Positions 1-8,767 of a stretch of 64,000 bases of DNA are shown here, in pieces; position 1 is the stretch's first letter; each line of letters starts with the position of its first letter. The DNA lies in NCBI GenBank assembly GCA_022822305.1, contig JAJEBY010000007.1:22679-86678 (forward strand), read 5' to 3'. The translations under genes and the position numbers were made by a program. Below the pieces are notes generated by a model, which was not told the origin of the DNA, ran no database searches, and saw nothing but the letters and a program-made list of their open reading frames with translations. The DNA comes from Anaerolineae bacterium (GTDB taxonomy: Bacteria; Chloroflexota; Anaerolineae; Aggregatilineales; Phototrophicaceae).

Positions 1-1221
1 CTGCACGCGATCCTCGAAGACGCCCTGTCCCTGCGACAGCACTTCGACGCCGCCCCATCCCCCAGCCCCTTCCCCCACAGGGAGGGAAAGGGAGCTACCG
101 TAGTCAGAAGTCCCTCCCTCATTTTGGGGGAGGGATTTAGGGTGGGGGCGGGGAATAGGATAAGCGATGCTGGCTTCCGGCTCCATGAAGCCGTGTTCAA
201 TCATTTGCGTCTCATAGACGCCTTGGGTGACAAAGGCGGATTCGGCCATCGCAGCTTCCAGATCGCCGCGATGGGTGATGGATTGCGAGAGCACGTTGCC
301 GCCCTCATGAATCGAGGGACTGTCAGCGTCCAGCGCCGCGTGCATATCCGTGACCGGTTCCAGGACTTCGTAGTCAATCTCGATCAACTCGATCGCTTCT
401 CGCGCGCAGGCATCCGTCTCCGCGACGGCGCACGCCAGCACATCGCCCACATAACGCGTGGTTTCGCCGACTCCGATCATCAGCGGCCAATCCTGCCGGA
501 TCAAGCCGATATGTTTGTCGCCCGGGATATCGTCCGCCGTGAATATTCGCAGCACGCCCGGATGCGCCAGCGCCGCGCTCAGGTCCATCGACTTGACCAC
601 CGCCCGCGGGTGATCGCTGAATTTGAGCGCGCCGTAGCGCAAGCCATCCATGCGGATATCATCGACATACCGATGCTGCCCCAGCACCAGATCCTGCGCC
701 TGATACTTGGGCAAGCGCGTGCCGATGCTGCCGTCCACCTCGGGCATTTCTACTTCTTCTTCGTTGCGGATGGCTTCGGCGGCGGTCTGGATCGCGTTGA
801 CGATCTTCTTGTATCCGGTGCAGCGACAGAGATGCGGCGTCAGGCATTTTTCGATATCGTCGCGGCTGGGATCGGGATTATGGTTGATCAGGTTGTTGGC
901 TTGCATGACGATGCCGGGGATGCAGAAGCCGCATTGTACGCCGCCCTCTTTGACGAAGGCGTTGGCGAAGACATTCTGCCGATAGTCGCCCAGCCCCTCG
1001 GTGGTGGTGACAGACGCGCCGGCCACCTTGCTCATCTTGGTCACGCAGGACAGGGCGGCCTTGTCATCCACGCCCACCACGCAGCAGCCGCAGGCCGCTT
1101 GCGGCGCGCAGCCATCCTTGGGCGATATGATGCCCATATCCTCGCGCAAGACATTCATCAGCGCGCGGTCGGGGTCGCCCTCGTAAACGGTCCTTTGTCC
1201 GTTCAGGAAAAACTCAATCAT
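1..1221 (-). CDS. Xanthine dehydrogenase, selenium-dependent type, 2Fe-2S/molybdopterin subunit (partial, 3' end outside window)
   Basis: The frame opens at an ATG at 1221 behind GGAG and stays open for 407 codons to the window edge. Residues 1-165 form two 2Fe-2S domains: C38, C44 and C47 in a GCAPQAACGCC motif, then QCGFCIPG and LCRCTGYKKI. From about residue 175 the aldehyde oxidase/xanthine dehydrogenase a/b hammerhead and the start of the Mo-binding domain follow, ending in VEVLSQGQGVFEDRVQ. A 2Fe-2S domain fused directly to the Mo domain with no FAD domain between is the order of the XdhD/selenium-dependent xanthine dehydrogenase family, which hydroxylates purines in the cytoplasm. Residues about 355-389 are not family sequence but a translated intergenic repeat (see findings). 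The substrate cannot be told from this part. Confidence 0.85.
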   Translation of the reverse strand, partial: MIEFFLNGQRTVYEGDPDRALMNVLREDMGIISPKDGCAPQAACGCCVVGVDDKAALSCVTKMSKVAGASVTTTEGLGDYRQNVFANAFVKEGGVQCGFCIPGIVMQANNLINHNPDPSRDDIEKCLTPHLCRCTGYKKIVNAIQTAAEAIRNEEEVEMPEVDGSIGTRLPKYQAQDLVLGQHRYVDDIRMDGLRYGALKFSDHPRAVVKSMDLSAALAHPGVLRIFTADDIPGDKHIGLIRQDWPLMIGVGETTRYVGDVLACAVAETDACAREAIELIEIDYEVLEPVTDMHAALDADSPSIHEGGNVLSQSITHRGDLEAAMAESAFVTQGVYETQMIEHGFMEPEASIAYPIPRPHPKSLPQNEGGTSDYGSSLSLPVGEGAGGWGGVEVLSQGQGVFEDRVQ

Positions 1222-1318
1222 GGCAATAATCTCCTATCTCGAATGCGATCAGCCCGCGAGGCACTTTTCGATAGGAATACCTAACGCCGTGAGTCACGAC
1301 CTCAGACTGTTATCTAGT

Positions 1319-1354
1319 ATTATGTCGACTTTCGCGATTTTTTTCAAATCGCGA
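1319..1354 (-). promoter_or_regulatory. Promoter of the xanthine dehydrogenase gene with an overlapping inverted repeat
   Basis: On the minus strand TTGAAA (1347-1342) and CATAAT (1324-1319) are separated by 17 bases, each one mismatch from the sigma-70 consensus, about 95 bases before the start codon at 1221. A perfect 9-base inverted repeat, TCGCGATTT / AAATCGCGA (1332-1340 and 1346-1354, 5-base loop), covers the -35 box. It could be an operator or a hairpin; no local regulator gene identifies its ligand. Confidence 0.5.
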
Positions 1355-1385
1355 CCCGTTTCCGCCCGCCACGAAGCATAAAAGC

Positions 1386-1491
1386 CTAGGGGCGGCTTGT
1401 CAGGTCGCCCGCCAAACCGGAGAATCATGTAGGGGCGAGCCGATGGCTCGCCCCTACTCTGTGTCCTCTGTGGTCTCGGTGGTTAATTGTC
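1386..1491. repeat. Intergenic repeats between xanthine dehydrogenase and galK
   Basis: The 345-base gap 1222-1566 holds the divergent promoter region and repeats. A degenerate GGGGCGG...CGCCC unit lies near 1388-1410. A perfect hairpin, GTAGGGGCGAGCC / GGCTCGCCCCTAC with loop GAT, is at 1429-1457. A tract at about 1459-1491 has the tctgtgtcctctgtggt pattern that is common between genes in many bacteria. No gene is seen here. Confidence 0.7.
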
Positions 1492-1566
1492 TCCGCGTCC
1501 CTGTCGCCAAGCGCAAAGCCTGCGCTACAATTCGCAATCGAATCTAGATCAAGGGACGGACTCGCG

Positions 1567-2721
1567 ATGTCTCTAGTAGATGAGGTCAAGCAGCGCTTCA
1601 TCCAGGAATACGGCCAACCCCCCGCCGCCATCGTCCGCGCGCCGGGACGCGTCAACCTGATCGGCGAACACACCGACTACAACGATGGTTTCGTCTTGCC
1701 CATGGCCATCGATCGCGCCGCCTGTATCGCCCTGCAGCCACGCCGGGACAACCGCGTCTTCGTCCACTCGCTCGATTTCGATGACCGCCGCGTCTTCGCG
1801 CTGGACGAATTGCGCCGCCCATCCCGAACCGAATGGATCGATTATATGATCGGCGTGGCTTGGGCGCTGCAAGAGCGGGGCTACGCGCTTCGCGGCTGGG
1901 AAGGCGTGCTCAGCGCTGATGTGCCCATTGGCGCCGGCTTGTCATCCTCGGCGGCGCTGGAGCTGGTCACGGCGCGCGCCTTCTACGAGGTATCCGGCTT
2001 CGCCTGGGATGCCGCCGGCATGGCGCAGGCGGGCCGAACCGCCGAAAACGAGTGGCTCGGCATCCGCACCGGCATCATGGACCAGATGATCTCGGCAGCC
2101 GGCCTTGCGGACCGCGCCCTGCTGATCGATTGTCGCAGCCTGGAAACCGTTTCGGCGCCCTTGCCGGCGGGAACAGCGGTCGTCATCCTCGATACCGGCA
2201 CGCGGCGCGGCCTGGTTGATTCCAAGTACAACCAGCGGCGCGAACAGTGCGAATCCGCAGCGCGCCATTTCGGCGTGCCCGCCCTGCGCGATGTCGAGGC
2301 TGGGGCATTCGAGCGGCGGGCGAGCGAACTAGAGCCGGCGATCCGCGCCCGCGCTCGCCATGTCATCAGCGAAAATGCGCGCGCGCTCCGCGCTCGCGCC
2401 GCCATGGACGCGGGTGACGCGGTCGCGCTCGGGCAATTGATGATCGCCAGCCACAACAGCCTGCGCGACGATTTTGAAGTCTCCAGCCCGGCGCTCGATG
2501 CCATCGTCGATTGCGCCAACGCCGACGCGGATTGTTATGGCGCGCGCATGACCGGCGCCGGTTTCGGCGGCTGCGCCGTGGCTCTGGCGCGTGCCGATGG
2601 CGTGGAAGACTTTGTGGCGCGGGTGCGGCGCTGTTATGTCGCGGCCACGGGCCACCAGCCGAAACTCTACATCACACGGGCGACTAGCGGCGCGGAAACG
2701 CTCTATCCTGCGGCGATCTGA
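1567..2721 (+). CDS. galK: Galactokinase
   Basis: GalK phosphorylates alpha-D-galactose to galactose-1-phosphate with ATP, the first step of the Leloir pathway, in the cytoplasm. At 384 residues it is of normal length. The three GHMP-kinase motifs are present: the galactokinase signature GRVNLIGEHTDYNDGF (residues 27-42), the ATP-binding PIGAGLSSSAAL (120-131), and MTGAGFGGCAVAL near residue 330. R28 and D172 (in GIMDQ) match the catalytic Arg/Asp pair of the family. No galT or galE follows within the window. A sugar ABC transporter lies convergently next to it, and two GH4 glycosidases further along could release galactose. Confidence 0.95.
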   Translation: MSLVDEVKQRFIQEYGQPPAAIVRAPGRVNLIGEHTDYNDGFVLPMAIDRAACIALQPRRDNRVFVHSLDFDDRRVFALDELRRPSRTEWIDYMIGVAWALQERGYALRGWEGVLSADVPIGAGLSSSAALELVTARAFYEVSGFAWDAAGMAQAGRTAENEWLGIRTGIMDQMISAAGLADRALLIDCRSLETVSAPLPAGTAVVILDTGTRRGLVDSKYNQRREQCESAARHFGVPALRDVEAGAFERRASELEPAIRARARHVISENARALRARAAMDAGDAVALGQLMIASHNSLRDDFEVSSPALDAIVDCANADADCYGARMTGAGFGGCAVALARADGVEDFVARVRRCYVAATGHQPKLYITRATSGAETLYPAAI

Positions 2722-2822
2722 GTTGCGGCGTCGCGTTACTCTCGTGACGCTCGGTACAAAAGATTAACCACCGAGAACACAGAAGTAGTTCCAATAAAGC
2801 GATGCAAGAATAAAGCGACGTT

Positions 2823-2893
2823 GTAGGGGCGTCTCGCTGAGACGCCCGCTTTACCTGCTAAGTTTTCTGGGCGTTTCGGCGAGACTCCCCTAC
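2823..2893. repeat. Paired G-rich hairpin repeats (composite)
   Basis: Two hairpins in opposite orientation: GGGGCGTCTCGCTGAGACGCCC at the left and GGGCGTTTCGGCGAGACTCCCC at the right, framed by GTAG...CTAC so that the whole unit is also palindromic. The same two-hairpin layout recurs at 46748-46821. It lies between the convergent galK and permease genes and may end transcription on both sides, but no clear T-run follows. Confidence 0.65.
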
Positions 2894-3004
2894 AGGTATA
2901 AATTTGCATGACTTACCTGGTTCTACTCAGAGCGCAGAGATGTCTTGAAATGATTGCGCCAAACCACTCAGGCTTGATATCCGTCGCAACCGTATCCCGC
3001 GCGA

Positions 3005-3853
3005 TTAGCCCTTTACGGCGCCGGCGGTCAAGCCTTCGACGATGCGGTTCTGGAAGATCAGCACCAGCACCACCAGCGGAATCGTCACCACCATCGCCGC
3101 CGCCATGATCTCGGCGATGGGCTCTTGCTCGGAAAATTGACCGGAGAATTGCGCTATCGCCACCGGCACCGTCTGCGCCGAGGGATTGGTCGCGGTGAAG
3201 TTGAGGGCGAAGAGATACTCGTTCCAGGATTGCACGAAGGCCAGCAATCCGGTGGTCACCAGCGCCGGCGCCGTCAATGGCAGCAGGATCAGGCGAAAGG
3301 TCTGGAAGGGCGTGGCGCCATCGACGATCGCGGCTTGCTCGATCTCGGCCGGCAATCCGCGGAAGAAGCTGGTCAGCACCCAGACGGTGAAGGGCAGCGT
3401 GAAAACGGGATAAGTGACGATCAAGGACAGTCCCGTGCCGAAGAAACCCAGCTCGCGCACAATGGTGTAAAGGCCGGACAAGATCGATATGGCCGGAAAC
3501 ATAGTCATCGACAGCACGACATAGAGCAGCACGACGCGTCCCTTGAAGCGCAGCCGTCCCAACGCGTAGGCGGCGAATGAACCGGCGACCAGCGCGAATA
3601 TCGAGGTTGCGGCGGAAACCCAGGCCGAGTTCTTCAGCGCGTCAATGAAGGTGTTGTCGCGGAAGACATATTCGTAATTCTTGGTGGTGGCTTCGCGCGG
3701 CAGATAGGTGGCGCTCTTGAACATTTCGCTCTCGGTTTTGAAGGAGGTGACAAAGGCCCAGTAGAAGGGGAAGAGCGCATATACGGCGACCAGAAGCACC
3801 AAGCCATACAGAAGAACCTGCTGCGCCAGCCGCGCATACTGTTTCCGCGCCAT
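3005..3853 (-). CDS. Sugar ABC transporter permease, MalG/UgpE type
   Basis: An inner-membrane permease subunit of a CUT1 ABC importer. The 282-residue protein has the usual six membrane segments. It carries the cytoplasmic EAA loop EQAAIVDGATPFQTF near residue 171, which contacts the ATPase, and the C-terminal basic tail ending TAGAVKG. It starts two bases after the upstream permease ends, so the two are co-translated as one operon with the binding protein further upstream. No ATPase gene of the MalK/MsmX type is present in this locus. In this family one ATPase elsewhere often serves several transporters. Confidence 0.93.
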   Translation of the reverse strand: MARKQYARLAQQVLLYGLVLLVAVYALFPFYWAFVTSFKTESEMFKSATYLPREATTKNYEYVFRDNTFIDALKNSAWVSAATSIFALVAGSFAAYALGRLRFKGRVVLLYVVLSMTMFPAISILSGLYTIVRELGFFGTGLSLIVTYPVFTLPFTVWVLTSFFRGLPAEIEQAAIVDGATPFQTFRLILLPLTAPALVTTGLLAFVQSWNEYLFALNFTATNPSAQTVPVAIAQFSGQFSEQEPIAEIMAAAMVVTIPLVVLVLIFQNRIVEGLTAGAVKG

Positions 3854-3855
3854 AT

Positions 3856-5412
3856 CTAGGACTCCACCTGCAAGAGCCGGACGTAGATGAAAGCGAATAT
3901 CGAGATGAAAATGAAGATGATCACACTAATGGCGGACGCGTAGCCATCCAGCTGATTGCTGACCAGAGTCTCGAAATTGTAGGTGGCCATGGATAGCTGC
4001 TGCCGGCCGAAGAGTACGTTGAACAGGTCGAAAACGCGCAGCGCATCCAGCGTGCGGAAGATCAGCGCGATGGCGATGGCCGGGCGCAGCAGCGGCAGCG
4101 TGATGGAAAAGAAACGCCGGACCGGACTGGCGCCATCCACCGAGGCCGCTTCGTAGAGATCGCTCGGTATCACCTGCAAACCGGCCAGCAAGAGCAGCGC
4201 CATGAAGGGCGCCGTCTTCCAGACATCGACGATGATGGCGGTGGGAATCTGCAATGACGGATCGGACAGCCAAGCCAGCGGCGCGTCAATCGCGCCCAGA
4301 TCGAGCAGAATTTTGTTGAAGATGCCGGCGCTGGTGTCTTTGAGCATGAGCTCCCACAAGCGCGCCGAGATCACGGTCGGGATCGCCCAGGGCACCAGCA
4401 TCACCGCGCGCATGGCGCCGCGTCCGCGAAACTTCGAATTCACCACCATCGCCATGAAGAGACCAATGATCAGCTCCCCGGCCACAGAAATGACGGTGAA
4501 GACGACGGTTGTGAAGATCGCTTCAATGAAGTCGTCATCCAGCCCGCTGATGGCCGCCGACTGATCGCCGCCGATGGGCACATTGAATATCGTGCGATAG
4601 CCCTCGCGCAGCAATTCGCGGTCGATAGATTCCCAGCGTATCGAGCCGTTGGCGCGCGTATCGCAAGGTCCGTCGCTGATGCTCTTGCGACAGGTCACGG
4701 TATCGATGCGGAAGGTCAACAGGTTGTAATAGTTTTCCAAGCCGACGAATTGCGGCACTGCGCTGCCGGCGAAGCGCTTGTCGGTCAGGCTGCGGATGAA
4801 CGTTTGCTCCAACGGGCGCGCCGCCACCAGCACGAAGATGGTCAAGGTGGGGATCAGCAGGTTCCAGGCCAGCCGCGTTTCCCGTCCGATCAAAGAATCC
4901 TCGCCGCTGAAGAGCCGTTCGATATTGTTGTTGAGCCAAGTCCAGAGCAGAAATCCGATTGCCAGAACCACCAGCGCAGGCGAGATTGCTGAGAGCAGCT
5001 GGCCGAAATCGACCGCTTCTCTGTCCATCGCGGCCGAGTTGATGATGTTGAAGGCGGTGAGCAGGATATAAGAGGCGGCGCCTATGCACAGCCAGAGCAA
5101 GCCGATACGCGCCCAATGAGCGACGCGGATGTTCCCCCGCCGCAGGCGCCAGCCAATCGTGATAAAGAAGGCGCCGGACAGTATGAAGAGGACCGAAATA
5201 ATGATGCCGAAACGCTCAAGATAAATGAGCAGCAGTGAAGGCGGCCGAGCATCGTCCTCAGCTGTCGTCCAGTTCAGCGCCAATTGAATCGCCTCGTCGT
5301 TGGCGACAGCGGCGAAAAACAAGACGATCGCCAAGGCGCCAATCAGCATCATGACCGCGCTGAGCAGCAGGATTTCCGGCCTGGTTCCCGGCGCTTGGTT
5401 GTTGGTCTCCAT
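3856..5412 (-). CDS. Sugar ABC transporter permease, MalF type, with an extended N-terminus
   Basis: The partner permease of the MalG-type gene. At 518 residues it is longer than the usual 290-320. About four extra N-terminal membrane segments (residues 12-165) precede the transport core, and an external loop contains two cysteines (VTCRKS and GPCDT, near residues 235-250). The EAA loop EAASVDGASPVRRF lies near residue 420, followed by the last segments. Long MalF forms of this kind hold an extra periplasmic domain that contacts the binding protein. The sugar is unknown. Confidence 0.9.
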   Translation of the reverse strand: METNNQAPGTRPEILLLSAVMMLIGALAIVLFFAAVANDEAIQLALNWTTAEDDARPPSLLLIYLERFGIIISVLFILSGAFFITIGWRLRRGNIRVAHWARIGLLWLCIGAASYILLTAFNIINSAAMDREAVDFGQLLSAISPALVVLAIGFLLWTWLNNNIERLFSGEDSLIGRETRLAWNLLIPTLTIFVLVAARPLEQTFIRSLTDKRFAGSAVPQFVGLENYYNLLTFRIDTVTCRKSISDGPCDTRANGSIRWESIDRELLREGYRTIFNVPIGGDQSAAISGLDDDFIEAIFTTVVFTVISVAGELIIGLFMAMVVNSKFRGRGAMRAVMLVPWAIPTVISARLWELMLKDTSAGIFNKILLDLGAIDAPLAWLSDPSLQIPTAIIVDVWKTAPFMALLLLAGLQVIPSDLYEAASVDGASPVRRFFSITLPLLRPAIAIALIFRTLDALRVFDLFNVLFGRQQLSMATYNFETLVSNQLDGYASAISVIIFIFISIFAFIYVRLLQVES

Positions 5413-5458
5413 GGCAACGCGTCTCTCGACTTGCCTGTCGCCAATTCTCTAGCGCTTT

Positions 5459-5535
5459 AGTCGTCCGGACTTGTCTTCATTAGGGGAGCGCTCGCCGGAC
5501 GACTTTTCTTTGGCGGGCGACCCACTGGGTCGCCC
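5459..5535. terminator. Hairpins between binding-protein gene and permease gene
   Basis: The arms AGTCGTCCGG (5459-5468) and CCGGACGACT (5495-5504) form a perfect 10-base stem. Next to it GGGCGACCC / GGGTCGCCC (5515-5535) forms a second, tight hairpin of the family seen throughout the window. Both lie in the transcript between the binding protein and MalF. Such hairpins commonly protect the 3' end of a highly expressed binding-protein message and lower permease expression; that role is inferred here. Confidence 0.5.
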
Positions 5536-5656
5536 CCGCATTTTCGAACATATATGAACCTGGCAGGGCTCAGCCAGCGGCCGAACCAGGTTCCCGTTCA
5601 ACCTTGTCCCCTCCCCGCTCGCAGCGGAAAGGGGATGCGAATCCAGCTCGTCAAGT

Positions 5657-6943
5657 CTATTGACCGAGCAGATCTTCCAGATCCAACTCCAGCAGTTCGA
5701 GCGCTACCTCAGCATCTTCTTCGCCGGTCAAGATGGAATGGACGGCGTTGAAATACAGGGTAGACACGGCGTTGTACTTCTCTTTGGAGAAGTTTGACGG
5801 GCGCGCCGTCGTTACTTCAGCCAGATCGGGACGGATGAAGGGCATCGCTTCGATGATCTCCGGATCGCTGTACAATTCGACCGCGCCCGGCGGGTTGGAA
5901 GTGAAAATCGCGAAGTCCTTCTGGTTCTCGACGCTGGTCAGGAAGATGGCGAAAGCCGCCGCCGCTTCCGGATGCTCGGAATACTTGGAGACGCCAATGT
6001 GCCAACCGCCAAGCGTGGACGCGCCGATGCCGGAATCGCCAGCCGGCAGCGGGGCGACATCAAACGCGGGGATGTCTTCGCTGGCTTGGCTGCGGGAATA
6101 GGCGTAGGGCCAATTGCGCATGAAGGCGGCATTGCCGGCATGCCAAACCGCGCGCGAGTCTTCTTCTTGATAGCCGACCACGCCTGGCGGGCTGATCGTG
6201 CCGACCCAGCCGGCCGCCTGCTCATAGATGTCGACTGCGGCGTCGCTCAAGGCGCTGATGGTGCCATCGCTCTGCAAGAAGTTCTCGCCAGTAGCGGAAA
6301 CATGCCATTCCAGCGCATCGCAGGTCAAACCTTCGTAAGCGTTGCCTTGCCAGACGAAGCCCCAGAATTCATCTTTGCCTTCGGCGCGTTCGCCTTCCTG
6401 TATCACGGCAGCCATCGCTTCCAGCTCATCCCAAGTCGCAGGCGCTCCCTCATAACCGTACTTCTCGATCAAGTCGGTGCGGTAGTAAAGCATGCCGAAG
6501 CCGATACGCAAGGGCAGCGCTACCAGTCGGCCGTCGATGGTGTTGTTGTCGATCAACGCCGGCATCTGGGCATCGATATGTGCTTGAGGCGCGATGCCGT
6601 TCAGGTCGATCAAATGCTCCGCCAGCTGGCCGGGCCAGATAACATCGACGCGGATGACATCCAAATCGCTGCTTTCCGCCTCGAATGCCGTCAGATAGAA
6701 GGCGATCAAGTCGGTAACGTTTGCCGCGCCATCATTGCGCTCTACAGTGATGTTCGGGCAGACTTCATTGAATCGACTGATGACGCGATCTTCGGCAGCC
6801 GGATAATTGCCGACGGGATCGCCGAAGAACTTGATGGTCACCTCTTCGTCGGTGCCACAATCGAATTCGTGGCCATCCGCCAATGCCGCGTCGGCCGGAA
6901 TGGCCAAAGCAAGAACCAAGAGGAGCAATAGTACTTTGCGCAT
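5657..6943 (-). CDS. Sugar ABC transporter substrate-binding protein, CUT1 family
   Basis: The exported binding protein that captures the sugar outside the membrane and delivers it to the MalF/MalG-type permeases. I place the start at ATG 6943, preceded by AAAGGAAA. From there the protein is 428 residues with a clear signal peptide (MRKVLLLLLVLALAIPADAALA). A start at 7021 would add 26 residues with no leader character. The fold is family 1 extracellular solute-binding, with ATWDELEAMA and the mid-domain GGWHIGVSKYSEHPEAAAA typical of CUT1 proteins. It lies 244 bases upstream of the permeases, separated by hairpins. Whether the anchor is a lipid is unclear, as no lipobox Cys is seen. Confidence 0.92.
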   Translation of the reverse strand: MRKVLLLLLVLALAIPADAALADGHEFDCGTDEEVTIKFFGDPVGNYPAAEDRVISRFNEVCPNITVERNDGAANVTDLIAFYLTAFEAESSDLDVIRVDVIWPGQLAEHLIDLNGIAPQAHIDAQMPALIDNNTIDGRLVALPLRIGFGMLYYRTDLIEKYGYEGAPATWDELEAMAAVIQEGERAEGKDEFWGFVWQGNAYEGLTCDALEWHVSATGENFLQSDGTISALSDAAVDIYEQAAGWVGTISPPGVVGYQEEDSRAVWHAGNAAFMRNWPYAYSRSQASEDIPAFDVAPLPAGDSGIGASTLGGWHIGVSKYSEHPEAAAAFAIFLTSVENQKDFAIFTSNPPGAVELYSDPEIIEAMPFIRPDLAEVTTARPSNFSKEKYNAVSTLYFNAVHSILTGEEDAEVALELLELDLEDLLGQ

Positions 6944-7090
6944 TGCTGTTTCCTTTCGTTGAAACGCGTTAATTTGGATAAAGGCGAAGACGTTCCCGGA
7001 ACTTGGTTTGATTAGTGTCATCCTTCCAAACAGCGCTTACAAAATTCGCTTATCTCCGCCGGATGGAAACCGAAGGAGCGCCTTCCAATT

Positions 7091-8611
7091 TCAGTTCGCC
7101 GCCCGCTCTACCCAAATCGGGGAGCTCCAAGCCCACTGGCCGTTGCGCTGGCGAACGCGTACATAGTACCATTCTCGTTCGTTTTCACCAGAGTCATGCG
7201 TGATGCTTATCCGTCGCTCATATTCCGCGGCCGGCACAGCCCGATGGAAAACGTAGCCGGGCGAGACGAAGCCGCCGCTGTAACCCGACCTCGCGCCCAA
7301 GCTTAGCTCACGCAGAGGAATGGCGCGGGAAACTCCGCACAGTTTAACATGGATCAATGTCTCCTGACCACCGTCGATGTGCAGCGTAAGGCCTTGCATA
7401 GCCGCGCTGCGCACCGTGAGATTGCGCGTGCTGCGCGTGCGCAGGCGCAGGTGATTGCCGCCCGAATAATCCAGATGACTCCATACGCGCGGCTCATGAT
7501 CGTGGAGGTCGGGCCGGGCAATATCGCTGCCGCGCAGATGTGGCTCGATGCCCAGCAGCTTGCCGCCTTCGACCGCCAATTCGACATCCCAGTCGCTCAG
7601 CGATTCGCGCTCGCCCCAGCCCAGTTCCAGGCGCGCCTTGCAGGGTCCTGAGCGGTATTGGCTGGGCGCGACAGCTTCGCGATGGATGACGCGATTGTTG
7701 CGCAAGATATCGATGGTGTCGATCGCTGACGAGCCGATCACGGCTACGTCAATTTGCCGCACATCCGTGAAGGGCAGCACCGCGCCCATGGCCGCTCCGT
7801 TCAGGGTAAACTGCAGCCCGATGCGGTCGCCGGTGACGGCGTAAGCGCGTCGGTTGCGGATCGCATCCCATATCGCGTCGCGCGTCAATTCTTCTGCCCA
7901 GACAGCCGCCAGTCCGTAGCCATAATTGCCGGGATGAGCGCTGTGATCGTCGCTGGAGCCGATGACCCCGAATACATGTCCCTGCGCCCAGCCGGCTTGC
8001 GCGGTGCTGGCGTAGTCGCGCGGTCCCATGGCGTGCAAGAAGGCCGGCTCGGATTCTGTTGATTCGGACGCGCCGTGGAAAGACATGATCTCGACAACCG
8101 GCGACAGCTCTGCGCTGAAGTGTTGCCAGTTGATGCCGCGATAGCCTTGTCGATAGCCGATGTGGTGCGGGATGAGCAAGCTGGGATGAGGATGCTGTCT
8201 CAAGCGCTGGCGCAGCTCCCAAATATGAGCGACATGGAAGATCTCAGCCGTCGCCGCATCTCGAAAATAGATGCAGTGATCGCCGTAACGCATCGAATGC
8301 CATTCGAAGCTGGGGTAAGTGACAAAGCGCCCCGGTTGGTCGGCCGCGTTCATGGCATCCAGGTAATCGGGCCAGGCGGCCGCCGCGCGCTCGAAGCCGC
8401 GCCGATGATAGTCCACCAAATAGGCCAGGTCTGGGTCATCCTGCGGCATATCATCCCAGTGACCGTGCAAGGTGACGCTGGCGAAATCCAGCTGCAGGCG
8501 GGCGTTGCGCAGCGCCTCGTCCAGGCTGCCGCGACCGTAACTCAAGCCGCAGTGGTTGTGGATGTCGCCGAAAAAGAGTTGGAATCCCGAGTAAGCATCG
8601 CGCGCGGACAT
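7091..8611 (-). CDS. PHP-domain / DUF3604 family protein
   Basis: A 506-residue protein whose N-terminus has the PHP-type metal motif GDIHNHCGLS and later histidines (TLHGHWDD, PHHIGYRQGY, SSDDHSAHPG) that fit a multi-metal phosphoesterase centre. The overall layout matches the DUF3604 family, whose members are often annotated as putative metal-dependent hydrolases without a known substrate. It has no signal peptide. It is transcribed in the same direction as the sugar transporter and lies 147 bases upstream of the binding-protein start, so it may share a promoter. A role on a sugar phosphate or a small carbohydrate ester is only a guess. Confidence 0.75.
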   Translation of the reverse strand: MSARDAYSGFQLFFGDIHNHCGLSYGRGSLDEALRNARLQLDFASVTLHGHWDDMPQDDPDLAYLVDYHRRGFERAAAAWPDYLDAMNAADQPGRFVTYPSFEWHSMRYGDHCIYFRDAATAEIFHVAHIWELRQRLRQHPHPSLLIPHHIGYRQGYRGINWQHFSAELSPVVEIMSFHGASESTESEPAFLHAMGPRDYASTAQAGWAQGHVFGVIGSSDDHSAHPGNYGYGLAAVWAEELTRDAIWDAIRNRRAYAVTGDRIGLQFTLNGAAMGAVLPFTDVRQIDVAVIGSSAIDTIDILRNNRVIHREAVAPSQYRSGPCKARLELGWGERESLSDWDVELAVEGGKLLGIEPHLRGSDIARPDLHDHEPRVWSHLDYSGGNHLRLRTRSTRNLTVRSAAMQGLTLHIDGGQETLIHVKLCGVSRAIPLRELSLGARSGYSGGFVSPGYVFHRAVPAAEYERRISITHDSGENEREWYYVRVRQRNGQWAWSSPIWVERAAN

Positions 8612-8706
8612 GGCTATAGCCTGAATGCATCGTCGTCGGATGAGCTCCGCAGATTATAGCGATGGATCAAACGCGATGCATGCGCTTGCGGCGGCGGGCT
8701 TAGCCG

Positions 8707-8734
8707 TTGAGAATCGCGTCCAAACTGTTACAAT
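8707..8734 (+). promoter_or_regulatory. Promoter of the histidine operon
   Basis: TTGAGA (8707-8712) and TACAAT (8729-8734) are 16 bases apart, each one mismatch from the sigma-70 consensus, and lie 34 bases before the hisD start. I see no leader peptide rich in His codons and no T-box between promoter and gene. Confidence 0.55.
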
Positions 8735-8767
8735 CGCGCCAGCCATTGACAGCCAAGAGGATCTGCG

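Noticed and set aside
124..1284. Plus-strand open frame of 386 codons across the left end
   Set aside because: It is antisense to the xanthine dehydrogenase, whose minus-strand frame has clear Fe-S motifs. High G+C makes long antisense frames common here.
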